From Panacagrimonas perspica (GTDB lineage: Bacteria > Pseudomonadota > Gammaproteobacteria > Nevskiales > Nevskiaceae): a stretch of 64,000 nucleotides of DNA. Made by a program: the position numbers and the translations under genes. Positions 37,165 through 47,112 of this stretch are shown here, piece by piece; the stretch's first letter is position 1; every line of letters begins with the position of its first letter. Under the pieces are notes generated by a model. The model was not told the origin of the DNA. It saw only the letters and a program-made list of their open reading frames with translations, and made no database searches. The stretch covers positions 186,001 through 250,000 of the forward strand of contig NZ_SOBT01000011.1 in the NCBI RefSeq assembly GCF_004364935.1, given 5' to 3'.

Positions 37165-38103
37165 ATGGACACACCCGCGAAGACCGAACGGTCCTCGTCG
37201 CCGACGATGCTCACGCACCTGCAACGACTCGAGGCCGAGTCGATCCACATCATGCGCGAGGTCGTCTCGGAGTCCGAGAAGCCGGTGATGCTGTATTCGG
37301 TGGGCAAGGACAGCGCGGTGATGCTGCACCTGGCGCGCAAGGCCTTCTACCCGTCGCCGCCGCCGTTCCCGCTGCTGCACGTCGACACGACGTGGAAATT
37401 CCGCGCCATGTACGAGCTGCGCGACCAGATGGCGCGCGAGTCGGGCATGGAGCTGCTGGTCTACCAGAACCCCGAAGCCAAGGCCAAGGGCATCAATCCG
37501 TTCGATCACGGCTCGCTGCATACCGACCTGTGGAAGACCGAGGGACTCAAGCAGGCGCTGGATCTCCACGGATTCGACGTCGCCTTCGGCGGCGCCCGCC
37601 GCGACGAGGAGAAGTCGCGCGCCAAGGAGCGCATCTTCTCGTTCCGTACCTCGAGCCACCGCTGGGACGGCAAGAGCCAGCGTCCCGAACTGTGGAATCT
37701 CTACAACGCGAAGAAGGCCAAGGGCGAGAGCATCCGCGTGTTCCCGATCTCGAACTGGACAGAGCTGGATATCTGGCAGTACATCCACCTCGAGAACATT
37801 CCCATCGTGCCGCTGTACATGGCGGCGCCACGTCCTACGGTGGAGCGCGACGGCCTGCTGCTGATGGTCGACGACGATCGTTTCCGCCTGAAGCCCGGTG
37901 AAAAGCCGGTGACGCGCTCGATCCGCTTCCGCACGCTGGGCTGCTATCCGCTCACCGGCGCGGTCGAGAGCACCGCTGCCACCTTGCCCGCCGTGATCCA
38001 GGAAATGCTGTTGACGACGACCTCGGAGCGGCAGGGCCGCATCATCGACAAGGACGCCGGATCCGCGAGCATGGAGAAGAAGAAGCAGGAGGGGTATTTC
38101 TGA
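37165..38103 (+). CDS. cysD: Sulfate adenylyltransferase subunit 2
   Basis: Small subunit of ATP sulfurylase, forming APS from ATP and sulfate for cysteine synthesis. 312 residues with the PP-loop [17 protein letters not shown] (about residues 47-63), [15 protein letters not shown], the family block [34 protein letters not shown] and the C-terminal [20 protein letters not shown] with GYF. The stop shares a base with the cysNC start (TGATG), ensuring coupled synthesis of the two subunits. No cysH, cysI or cysJ is adjacent. Confidence 0.97.
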   Translation: MDTPAKTERSSSPTMLTHLQRLEAESIHIMREVVSESEKPVMLYSVGKDSAVMLHLARKAFYPSPPPFPLLHVDTTWKFRAMYELRDQMARESGMELLVYQNPEAKAKGINPFDHGSLHTDLWKTEGLKQALDLHGFDVAFGGARRDEEKSRAKERIFSFRTSSHRWDGKSQRPELWNLYNAKKAKGESIRVFPISNWTELDIWQYIHLENIPIVPLYMAAPRPTVERDGLLLMVDDDRFRLKPGEKPVTRSIRFRTLGCYPLTGAVESTAATLPAVIQEMLLTTTSERQGRIIDKDAGSASMEKKKQEGYF

Positions 38104-40025
38104 TGAGCACGCCCTCCACCACGCAAGACAGCGTGTACCAGACCGATGCGCTGATCGCGGCGGACATCGACGCCTACCTCGTCCGCCACCAGCACAAGAG
38201 CCTGCTGCGCTTCATCACCTGCGGCAGCGTCGACGACGGCAAGTCCACGCTGATCGGCCGCCTGCTGTACGACTCGAAGATGATCTTCGAGGACCAGCTC
38301 GCCGCGCTGGAAGCGGATTCGAAGAAGGTCGGCACGCAGGGTCAGGAGATCGACTTCGCGCTGCTGGTCGATGGCCTGGCCGCCGAGCGCGAGCAGGGCA
38401 TCACGATCGATGTCGCGTACCGGTTCTTCGCCACCGAGAAGCGCAAGTTCATCGTCGCCGACACCCCGGGACACGAGCAGTACACGCGCAACATGGTCAC
38501 CGGCGCGTCGACCGCCGATCTGGCGGTGATCCTGATCGATGCGCGCAAGGGCGTACTGACGCAGACGCGGCGGCACGGTTACCTCGCGCACCTGATCGGC
38601 ATCCGCAACCTGGTGCTGGCCGTCAACAAGATGGACCTGATCGGCTACGACCAGGCCCGGTATGACGCGATCGTCGACGACTACCGCGCGTTCGCCAAGA
38701 GCATCGGCATCACGCACTTCGTGCCGATGCCGATCTCGGGTTTCAAGGGCGACAACATCACGGCGCCGTCGCCGAACACGCCCTGGTACACCGGTCCGAC
38801 GCTGATGGCGCACCTGGAAACCGTCGAGCTGGACACGATGGCCGACCAGGCCAAGCCGTTCCGGCTGCCGGTGCAGTGGGTCAATCGTCCGAATCTCGAT
38901 TTCCGCGGTTTCGCGGGCCTGATCGCCAGCGGCGTCGTGAAGCCCGGTGACGCGGTGCGCGTGCTGCCCTCGGGCAAGACCAGCACCGTGACCCGCGTCG
39001 TGACCTTCGATGGTGATCTGCCACAGGCGGTCGCGGGGCAGTCGGTGACGCTGTGCTTCGCCGACGAGATCGACTGCTCGCGCGGCGACGTCATCACCAA
39101 GGCCGAGGAACCGACCCAGGTCGCCGACCAGTTCGAAGCCACGATCGTCTGGATGAACGACGAGGCGCTGGTGCCGGGTCGTCCGTACTGGCTCAAGATC
39201 GGCACGCAGACGGTGACGGCGCGCCTGCAGGCGCCGGAGTACCAGATCAACGTCAACACGCTCGAGCATCTGGCGGTCAAGACGCTGGAGCTCAACGCCA
39301 TCGGCGTCGCCAAGCTGACGTTGGAGCGTGCGATTCCGTTCGAGCCCTACGCGGACAACCGCGCGCTCGGCGGCTTCATCCTGATCGACAAGTTCAGCAA
39401 TGCGACCGTCGCGGCCGGCATGCTGCAGTTCTCGCTGCGCCGTGCGCAGAACGTGCACTGGCAGGCGCTGGACGTCACGCGCGAAGTCCGCGCGGGTCTC
39501 AAGGGTCAGCAGCCGTCGGTGCTGTGGTTCACCGGCTTGTCGGGTTCCGGCAAGTCGACGATCGCCAATCTCGTCGAGAAGAAGCTCGCGCACCTGGGCA
39601 AGCACACGTTCCTGCTCGACGGCGACAACATCCGTCACGGCCTGAACAAGGACCTGGGCTTCACGCAGGCGGATCGCATCGAGAACATCCGCCGTATCGG
39701 CGAAGTCGCCCGGCTGATGACGGATGCGGGGCTGATCGTGCTGACCGCGTTCATCTCGCCGTTCCGCGCCGAGCGCGAACTGGTGCGATCGATGCTGCCG
39801 GCCGGCGAGTTCATCGAGATCTTCATCGACACGCCGCTGGCCATCGCGGAGAAGCGCGACGTGAAGGGCCTCTACAAGAAGGCGCGCAGCGGCGAACTGC
39901 CGAACTTCACCGGCATCGATTCGCCGTACGAGGCTCCGGAGTCGCCGCAGATCCGCATCGACACCACGTCGATGAGCGCCGAAGCGGCCGCAGACCTGAT
40001 CGTGAGCCGGCTGCTCGATCGTTGA
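38103..40025 (+). CDS. cysNC: Bifunctional sulfate adenylyltransferase subunit 1 / adenylylsulfate kinase
   Basis: 640-residue fusion. The N-terminal EF-Tu-like GTPase (CysN) has the P-loop [21 protein letters not shown]2-G3 region [15 protein letters not shown] and [13 protein letters not shown], and G4 [11 protein letters not shown] hydrolysis drives APS formation with CysD. From about residue 470 the CysC part begins: P-loop [35 protein letters not shown], and [16 protein letters not shown], phosphorylating APS to PAPS. Fusion of the two is known from several proteobacteria. A palindromic repeat with a T-run in its loop starts two bases after the stop and may end the transcript. Confidence 0.97.
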   Translation: MSTPSTTQDSVYQTDALIAADIDAYLVRHQHKSLLRFITCGSVDDGKSTLIGRLLYDSKMIFEDQLAALEADSKKVGTQGQEIDFALLVDGLAAEREQGITIDVAYRFFATEKRKFIVADTPGHEQYTRNMVTGASTADLAVILIDARKGVLTQTRRHGYLAHLIGIRNLVLAVNKMDLIGYDQARYDAIVDDYRAFAKSIGITHFVPMPISGFKGDNITAPSPNTPWYTGPTLMAHLETVELDTMADQAKPFRLPVQWVNRPNLDFRGFAGLIASGVVKPGDAVRVLPSGKTSTVTRVVTFDGDLPQAVAGQSVTLCFADEIDCSRGDVITKAEEPTQVADQFEATIVWMNDEALVPGRPYWLKIGTQTVTARLQAPEYQINVNTLEHLAVKTLELNAIGVAKLTLERAIPFEPYADNRALGGFILIDKFSNATVAAGMLQFSLRRAQNVHWQALDVTREVRAGLKGQQPSVLWFTGLSGSGKSTIANLVEKKLAHLGKHTFLLDGDNIRHGLNKDLGFTQADRIENIRRIGEVARLMTDAGLIVLTAFISPFRAERELVRSMLPAGEFIEIFIDTPLAIAEKRDVKGLYKKARSGELPNFTGIDSPYEAPESPQIRIDTTSMSAEAAADLIVSRLLDR

Positions 40026-40026
40026 C

Positions 40027-40096
40027 GTAGCCCGGGGGTGCAACCCGGGGTTTTTTGCATCTAGTCGGACGGAACCCCGGGTTGCACCCGGGCTAC
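40027..40096. repeat. Intergenic palindromic repeat, copy 7 (terminator-like loop)
   Basis: Left arm GTAGCCCGGGGGTGCAACCC plus GGGG, then TTTTTTGC in the spacer, right arm CCCCGGGTTGCACCCGGGCTAC. The T-run directly after a self-complementary left arm (CCCGGG-GTGCAA-CCCGGG) could make this copy an intrinsic terminator for cysNC. Confidence 0.9.
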
Positions 40097-40135
40097 GGTC
40101 TGCGCCGCGACTGCATGGAAAAACAGGAGAGAGCG

Positions 40136-40900
40136 ATGAGCGAGGACGTACAGGTATCCGTTGCCGACGGCATCATGACCGTCACGATCAATCGCCCGGC
40201 GGCACGCAACGCGGTGAACCGCGCGGTCGCGGTCGGCATCGCCGAAGCGATGAAGGAGCTGGACGCCAACGACGCGATCCACGCCGCGATCATCACCGGC
40301 GCCGGCGGCACGTTCTGCTCGGGCATGGACCTCAAGGCCTTCGTCAGCGGCGAGCTGCCGATCGTGCCGGGCCGTGGTTTCGCCGGCATCGCCGAGGCGC
40401 CGCCGGCCAAGCCGCTGATCGCCGCGGTGGAAGGTTTCGCGCTCGCGGGCGGCTTCGAGATCGCGATCACCTGCGATCTCATCGTGGCGGCCAACACGGC
40501 ACAGTTCGGTATTCCCGAGGTCAAGCGCGGTCTTGCGGCGGGTGCCGGCGGTCTGGTGCGCCTGCCGCGGCAGATTCCGCGGCGCGTGGCGATGGAACTG
40601 GCGATCACCGGTGAATTCATTTCAGCGCAGCGCGCCTACGAACTGGGCCTGATCAATCGCGTCGTGCCCGCGGGTACGACGCTGGAAGCGGCGACGGCAC
40701 TGGCGCGCACGATCGCCGCCAATGGCCCGATCGCGGTCAAGGCCAGCAAGCAGGTCGTGCAGCAGTCGCAGGACTGGTCGCTGACCGAGACGTTCGCGCG
40801 TCAGCAGCCGTTTCTCGACACCGTCTTCAAGAGTTCGGATGCGATCGAAGGCGCGAAGGCTTTCGCGGAGAAGCGCGCCCCGGTCTGGAAGGGGAAGTAG
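40136..40900 (+). CDS. Enoyl-CoA hydratase/isomerase (crotonase) family protein
   Basis: 254 residues from ATG 40136, which follows a clear SD (AGGAGAGAGCG). Crotonase-fold motifs: TINRPAARNAVNRAVA, the oxyanion-hole block ITGAGGTFCSGMDLKAFVSG, AAVEGFALAGGFEIAITCDL and the helix GIPEVKRGLAAGAGGLVRLP. In the second acidic position a glutamate is present (PEVKRG), compatible with hydratase chemistry. The specific substrate cannot be told. The last 74 bases of the gene overlap, antisense, the 3' end of the convergent TetR gene. Confidence 0.9.
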   Translation: MSEDVQVSVADGIMTVTINRPAARNAVNRAVAVGIAEAMKELDANDAIHAAIITGAGGTFCSGMDLKAFVSGELPIVPGRGFAGIAEAPPAKPLIAAVEGFALAGGFEIAITCDLIVAANTAQFGIPEVKRGLAAGAGGLVRLPRQIPRRVAMELAITGEFISAQRAYELGLINRVVPAGTTLEAATALARTIAANGPIAVKASKQVVQQSQDWSLTETFARQQPFLDTVFKSSDAIEGAKAFAEKRAPVWKGK

Positions 40901-41468
40901 GCGGCGCGGTTTCACCCTCGGGCTGACGCAGCGCAGCGATCACCTGATCGCGCACGCTGTCGAGCAGCGTCTTGCGGGCGCGGCCCGCCGGCAGCGCCCG
41001 GGCCAGGGTCACTGCTCCGACGGCCTGCGCCACCATCGGCCAGGCCTTCTCCTCGCTGCCCGCGCGCTGCGCGAGTTGCTGCACGACCTCGGCCAGGCCG
41101 CGCGCATAGGTGCTGCGCACGGTGTCGTCCGCGCGCGCGACTTCCGAGCTGAGCGTCGGTAGCGGACATCCCTTGCGCGGCCGCTCGACGTGCTGCGGGC
41201 TCAGGTAGGCGCCGATCGCGGCTTCCAGGGCCGCGTCCGAATCCACGGCGAACATCCGCTGCGATCGCTTCAGCTCTCGCTCGACCAGCGCGCTCAGCAA
41301 TTCGGACTTGGACGCAAAGTGCGCGTAGAACGCGCCGGCGGTCAGGCCCGCGGCCGCCATCAATGCGTCGACGCCGGTCGTCGCGAAGCCGCGCTCCTTC
41401 GCCAGCTGGCCCGCCTCGTCGAGGATCCGCTCCCGTGTCGTCGTCTTGTGGCTGGCTGGATAGCGCAT
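40827..41468 (-). CDS. TetR family transcriptional regulator
   Basis: 213 residues from ATG 41466-41468 (MRYPASHKTTTRERILDEAG). The HTH is GVDALMAAAGLTAGAFYAHF with SKSELLSALVERELK after it, a subgroup often placed next to oxidoreductase genes. C-terminal signal-binding helices include RSTYARGLAEVVQQLAQRAG. The final 25 residues (TSPSRPGRASPRKPSRLRSH) are low in complexity and encoded antisense to the enoyl-CoA hydratase end. It is divergent from the molybdopterin oxidoreductase gene across 86 bases and is the natural candidate to control that gene and the following OYE gene. Confidence 0.87.
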   Translation of the reverse strand: MRYPASHKTTTRERILDEAGQLAKERGFATTGVDALMAAAGLTAGAFYAHFASKSELLSALVERELKRSQRMFAVDSDAALEAAIGAYLSPQHVERPRKGCPLPTLSSEVARADDTVRSTYARGLAEVVQQLAQRAGSEEKAWPMVAQAVGAVTLARALPAGRARKTLLDSVRDQVIAALRQPEGETAPPTSPSRPGRASPRKPSRLRSHPNS

Positions 41469-41509
41469 GGTCGTGGGTGCCGCGGTCAATGGCGGGGTTC
41501 GTGTTCATA

Positions 41510-41527
41510 GAATAACGTCCGTCATAC
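41510..41527. promoter_or_regulatory. Candidate TetR operator upstream of the molybdopterin oxidoreductase
   Basis: GAATAACGTCCGTCATAC is an 18-base dyad with six of eight pairs matching, inside the 86-base gap between the tetR gene (start 41468) and the oxidoreductase (start 41555). Symmetry, size and location fit a TetR-type operator. No promoter hexamers are convincing around it. Confidence 0.45.
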
Positions 41528-41554
41528 CAAGCTGCCGGCCCGAGGACATCCGCC

Positions 41555-43831
41555 ATGGCGACCGAGAAGACCGCGTGCATCCTGTGCTCGCGCAACTGCG
41601 GACTCACGGTGGAGATCGAGGACGGTCACTTCCGGCGCGTGCGCGGCGACGAGGAGCACCCGATCTCCAAGGGCTACCTGTGCCAGAAGGCCGCGCGGCT
41701 CGAGCATTACCAGAACCATCACGACCGCCTGACGCATCCGCTCAAGCGTCAGCCCGACGGCTCGTTCGCGCGCGTGAGCTGGGACGAGGCATTGAGCGAC
41801 ATCGCGACGCGACTCAAGGCGATCCGCTCGGAACACGGCGGCGATGCCTTCGCCTTTGCCGGTGGCGGCGGGCAGGGCAACCACCTCGGTGGCGCCTACA
41901 GCCGGCAGCTGATGGCAGCCATGAAGAGCCGCTACGCCTACAACTCGCTGGGCCAGGAGAAGACCGGCGACTTCTGGGTCAACGGCCGACTGTTCGGCAG
42001 CCAGACCTGCCACACGACCGAGGATGTCGAGCACGCCGACTACGTGCTGTTCATCGGCTGCAATCCGTTCCAGGCGCACGGCATCCCGAACGCGCGCGAC
42101 GTGCTGCGCGACCTCAAGCGCGACCCCGCACGCACGATGGTGGTGATCGATCCGCGCCGTTCGGAGACGGCCAAGCAGGCCGACATCCACCTGCAGCTGA
42201 AGCCGGGCACCGATGCGTTCCTGATGGCGGCGATGCTCGCGATCATCGTGCGTGAAGGTCTGGTCGACCGCGCGTTCCTGGCCGCGCATTGCCGCGATTT
42301 CGAAGCCGTGGAGACGGCGCTGCGCGCGGTGCCGATCGAGGACTACGTGGCACGCGCCGACGTACCGCTGGCCGACGTCGAACGCGTCGCGCGCGGATTC
42401 GCGCAGGCCAAGGCCGGCTGCGTGCGCATCGACCTGGGCATCCAGCACACGCTGCACACCACGCTCAACGGCTATCTGGAGAAGCTGCTCTACCTGCTGA
42501 CGGGAAACTTCGGCCGGCGCGGCGGCAACAACCTGCACAGCTTCCTGCTGCCGATCCTGGGCAACACCGACGAGCGCAAGACCGTGCGCGGAAAATCGCT
42601 CAAGCGCACGGCGTTCCACGGTGTGCAGCCGATCGCCGGCATCTATCCGCCGAACATCCTGCCCGACGAGATCGAGAAGGCCGGCGACAAGCGCATCCGC
42701 GCCGTGTTCGTCGACAGCGCCAATCCGGTGTTGACGTGGACCGACACCGCCGGCTTCGAGCGCGCATTCGCAAAGCTGGACCTGCTGGTGGTCGTCGACG
42801 TGGCGCTGACCGAGACGGCGCGGCTGGCGCACTACGTGTTGCCGGCGGCGTCGCAGTTCGAGAAATGCGAGGCGACCGGATTCAACCTGGAGTTCCCGGA
42901 GAACTTCTTCCACCTGCGCCACCCGCTGCTTGCGCCGCTCGGCGAGTCGCTGCCCGAGCCGGAGATCTACACGCGCCTGCTGGAGAAGATGGGCGAGATT
43001 CCGTCGCGCTTTCCGATGCTCGAACGGATCGCGCGCCTGCAGCCGCGGCGCGCAGCCTACCTGCCGTTCCTGGCGGCGCTGGGCGCGGCGCTGGCGCGCA
43101 ATCGCAAATGGATTCCGCATGCGGCGTCGATCGTCTATCGCACCTTGGGACAGACGCTGCCCGGTGGGACGGCCGCCGCCGCGCCCATCCTGGCGCTGAC
43201 GATGGCCTACGCGCAGCAGCACCGCGCGGCGGTGCTACGCGCCGGACATCGTGGCAACCGGCTCACCTTGGGCGCGGCGCTGTTCGACGCCATCACCTCG
43301 CGACGATCGGGCACCTTGCTGAGTCGCCACGAGTACGAGGACACCTGGTCGCTGGTGGCGAATGCGGATCGCCGCGTGCACCTGGCGATACCCGAGATGC
43401 TCGAGGAACTGCGCGCACTGCGCGAAGAGAAGCCGGTGGGAGCGCAGTTCCCGTTCATCCTCGCGGCCGGCGAGCGGCGCAGCTACAACGCCAACCAGAT
43501 CTATCGGGATCCGGCCTGGCGCAAAGTCGATCCGCACGGCGCGATGCGCATCCATCCGCTGGACGCCGATGGGCTGGGCCTGGGTGATGGCGATCGCGCG
43601 CGCTGCTGTTCGGAGCACGGCGAGATCGAAGTGGTCGTCGAACGCGACGAGGATCTGCGCCGCGGCACCGTCTCGCTGCCCCATGGTTATGGCATGCGTT
43701 ACCGCGACGGCGCGCCCGCGGGTCCGCAGCTCAACCGGCTGACGGGCGCTGCGCACTGCGATCCGCTGTCGCGAACGCCATACCACAAGTACGTGCCGGT
43801 CCGGATCCTGCCGGTTCCCGTTGCTGCCTGA
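41555..43831 (+). CDS. Molybdopterin-dependent oxidoreductase with an N-terminal [4Fe-4S] site
   Basis: 758-residue member of the DMSO reductase/formate dehydrogenase superfamily. The iron-sulfur ligands are Cys8, Cys11, Cys15 (ACILCSRNCGL) and Cys43 (GYLCQKA). Molybdopterin-binding blocks follow: DPRRSETAKQADIHLQLKPG, LYLLTGNFGRRGGNN, VDSANPVLTWTD and the C-terminal beta-barrel region QFPFILAAGERRSYNANQIY through HKYVPVRI. There is no Tat signal, so it is cytoplasmic, as in uncharacterised members found in degradation clusters. It is followed seven bases later by an OYE-family gene, suggesting a joint reductive or hydroxylating step; the substrate is unknown. Confidence 0.88.
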   Translation: MATEKTACILCSRNCGLTVEIEDGHFRRVRGDEEHPISKGYLCQKAARLEHYQNHHDRLTHPLKRQPDGSFARVSWDEALSDIATRLKAIRSEHGGDAFAFAGGGGQGNHLGGAYSRQLMAAMKSRYAYNSLGQEKTGDFWVNGRLFGSQTCHTTEDVEHADYVLFIGCNPFQAHGIPNARDVLRDLKRDPARTMVVIDPRRSETAKQADIHLQLKPGTDAFLMAAMLAIIVREGLVDRAFLAAHCRDFEAVETALRAVPIEDYVARADVPLADVERVARGFAQAKAGCVRIDLGIQHTLHTTLNGYLEKLLYLLTGNFGRRGGNNLHSFLLPILGNTDERKTVRGKSLKRTAFHGVQPIAGIYPPNILPDEIEKAGDKRIRAVFVDSANPVLTWTDTAGFERAFAKLDLLVVVDVALTETARLAHYVLPAASQFEKCEATGFNLEFPENFFHLRHPLLAPLGESLPEPEIYTRLLEKMGEIPSRFPMLERIARLQPRRAAYLPFLAALGAALARNRKWIPHAASIVYRTLGQTLPGGTAAAAPILALTMAYAQQHRAAVLRAGHRGNRLTLGAALFDAITSRRSGTLLSRHEYEDTWSLVANADRRVHLAIPEMLEELRALREEKPVGAQFPFILAAGERRSYNANQIYRDPAWRKVDPHGAMRIHPLDADGLGLGDGDRARCCSEHGEIEVVVERDEDLRRGTVSLPHGYGMRYRDGAPAGPQLNRLTGAAHCDPLSRTPYHKYVPVRILPVPVAA

Positions 43832-43838
43832 GAGCCCC

Positions 43839-45071
<1,233 letters not shown>

Positions 45072-45312
45072 GTCGACGGCACCAGCGAGGGGCCGTTCGC
45101 GGCTCGTCGCCATGCTGCAGTGCGATGCCCGGCAGCAGGCCGGCATACCGCACGATGGCCCCCCCGATGTTGCGGCCCGCCCCCCCCATCGCGAGGGAAG
45201 CGGCGGGAGCGTGCACCCGATAACTTCTCCCTACGGTCGCAGGCGTGGACTTCGCACCGGCCGGCCCCGCGCAAAGCGGTGGACCCACTACAGAATCAGA
45301 GGAGAATTTCAG
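45072..45312 (+). promoter_or_regulatory. Leader region of the first BVMO gene
   Basis: 241 bases without a gene. It contains two cytosine runs (around 45156-45162 and 45181-45188) and ends in a good SD, GAGGAG at 45299-45304. No clear -35/-10 pair or repeat is visible; it must hold the promoter unless the gene is read through from the OYE gene. Confidence 0.4.
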
Positions 45313-46947
45313 ATGTCCGCTAACCCTACCGCCGCCAAGGCGACCCAGACGTGTGACGCCGTCGTCGTCGGCGCCGGCGTTGCCGGCCTCGCCGAGACCT
45401 ACCAGCTGCGAAAGAAAGGCCTGAAGGTGCAGGGCATCGAAGCCGGATCGGATGTGGGCGGCACGTGGTACTGGAACCGGTATCCCGGATGCCGCTTCGA
45501 CTCGCAGACCGAGATCTACCAGTTCTGGTTCTCGCAGGAACTGCACGATGCGTGGGAAGGACCGCGCGAGCGCTTCGGCGCCCAGCCCGACAACGAGCGC
45601 TGGTTGCAGTTCGCCGCCAACTTTCTCGACCTGAAGCCCAACTACAAGTTCGACACGCGCGTCGAATCCGCGCACTACGACGAGTCGACCGGCCGCTGGC
45701 TGGTGACGACCGACAAGGGCGACAAGATCGACACGCAGTTCTTCGTGAGCTGCACCGGCATGCTGTCCGCGCCGATGACGGACCTCTTCAAGGGCCAGAA
45801 GACCTTCAAGGGCCAGTTGCTCACCACGGCGCGCTGGCCGCGTGAAAAGGTGGACCTCGCCGGCAAGAAAGTCGGTGTCGTCGGCGTGGGCGCCACCGGC
45901 ATCCAGGTGATCCAGACCATCGCGCCGGTGGTCGGCAGCATGGAAGTGTTCGTGCTCAATCCGAACTACATCACGCCGATGCGCAACCCGAAGTACAACG
46001 ACGCGGATCGCGCGGAATTCAAGAAGCGCTTCGCGGAGACCCAGAAGCAGGTCAACAGCACGTACGCCGGCTTCGACTACGACTTCACCAACGGCAAGTG
46101 GCACGACCAGACGCCCGAGGAGCGCCACAAGGTGTACGAGCGCCTGTGGGCCGACGGATCGCTGTCGCTTTGGCTGGCGGCGTACACGGAGATCTTCTTC
46201 TTCAAGGAAGCCAGCGAAGAAATCTCCGCGTTCGTGCGCGGCAAGATGCAGGAGCGTCTCAAGTCCCGTCCGGACCTGTGGGAGACGCTGATTCCGTCCA
46301 ACCACGGCTTCGGCATCCACCGCGTACCGCTCGAGAGCGGCTACCTCGAAGCGTTCCTGCAGCCCAACGTCACGGCGGTGAACTGCCACAAGACGGGAAT
46401 CACGGAGATCGTGCCCGAGGGCGTGAAGACCTCCGATGGCAAGGTGCACGAGTTCGACGTGCTGATCCTGGCCACGGGCTTCGATGCCGGCAGCGGCGCG
46501 CTCACGCGCATGGACATCCGCGGTCGTGACGGGCGCTCGCTGAAGGAAGAGTGGGGCAAGGACATCCGCACCACGCTGGGCCTGCAGGTGCATGGCTATC
46601 CGAACCTGTTCACCACCGGCGCGCCGCTCGCACCCGCGGCCGCGCTGTGCAACATGACCACCTGCCTGCAGCAGCAGGCGGGCTGGATCGCGGACACGAT
46701 CGGCTATATGCGCGACAAGGGTCTCAAGGTCATCGAACCGACCAAGGAGACCGAAGACGCTTGGGTGGAGCACCACGACGGCATCTCCAATTCCTCGCTG
46801 TTCGCCAAGTCCAACTCCTGGTACATGGGCTCGAACGTGCCGGGCAAGCCGCGTCGCTTGCTGTCGTACCCGGGCGGCGTTCACACGTACAAGAAGGCCT
46901 GCGAAGACATCAAGGAAAGCGGGTACAAGGGTTTTGCGCTGAGCTGA
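45313..46947 (+). CDS. Baeyer-Villiger-type flavin monooxygenase with altered fingerprint (BVMO 1)
   Basis: 544 residues from ATG 45313. The overall architecture is that of cyclohexanone-type BVMOs: FAD motif GAGVAG (20-25), GGTWYWNRYPGCRFD, NADPH motif GVGATG, VLILATGFDAGSGALTRMDI and a C-terminal WYMGSNVPGK. Two positions normally fixed in the family differ. The fingerprint F-x-G-x3-H-x3-W-P reads FKGQLLTTARWP, with Thr171 instead of His, and the QRTPNY segment reads VLNPNY, with Leu215 where the Arg that contacts the NADPH 2'-phosphate should be. The catalytic Arg equivalent to CHMO Arg327 is retained in GIHRVPLESGY. It may be a diverged monooxygenase with changed cofactor use or a ketone-binding partner of BVMO 2 next door, with which it shares most sequence blocks. 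Confidence 0.88.
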   Translation: MSANPTAAKATQTCDAVVVGAGVAGLAETYQLRKKGLKVQGIEAGSDVGGTWYWNRYPGCRFDSQTEIYQFWFSQELHDAWEGPRERFGAQPDNERWLQFAANFLDLKPNYKFDTRVESAHYDESTGRWLVTTDKGDKIDTQFFVSCTGMLSAPMTDLFKGQKTFKGQLLTTARWPREKVDLAGKKVGVVGVGATGIQVIQTIAPVVGSMEVFVLNPNYITPMRNPKYNDADRAEFKKRFAETQKQVNSTYAGFDYDFTNGKWHDQTPEERHKVYERLWADGSLSLWLAAYTEIFFFKEASEEISAFVRGKMQERLKSRPDLWETLIPSNHGFGIHRVPLESGYLEAFLQPNVTAVNCHKTGITEIVPEGVKTSDGKVHEFDVLILATGFDAGSGALTRMDIRGRDGRSLKEEWGKDIRTTLGLQVHGYPNLFTTGAPLAPAAALCNMTTCLQQQAGWIADTIGYMRDKGLKVIEPTKETEDAWVEHHDGISNSSLFAKSNSWYMGSNVPGKPRRLLSYPGGVHTYKKACEDIKESGYKGFALS

Positions 46948-46973
46948 TGCGGTAAGTCCGCAGCCGCGAGGGC

Positions 46974-46996
46974 GGGCCACGTCGTGGCCCTGTTCT
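46974..46996 (+). terminator. Weak terminator-like hairpin after BVMO 1
   Basis: GGGCCAC-GTC-GTGGCCC, a perfect seven-pair stem with a three-base loop, followed by TGTTCT. The U-tract is poor, so it may attenuate rather than stop transcription towards BVMO 2. The remaining gap to the next start ends in GAGGAGA, the SD of BVMO 2. Confidence 0.4.
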
Positions 46997-47112
46997 CTCG
47001 GCGGCCGAGGTGTCGCCGGAAGGAGGCGACCCTTGGTGGAAATCGGAGCGGTGGTGCACGGGCGGCGGCAGACCGCGCGGCCCACCGCAGGGTCCGCTCG
47101 AGGAGATACTCA

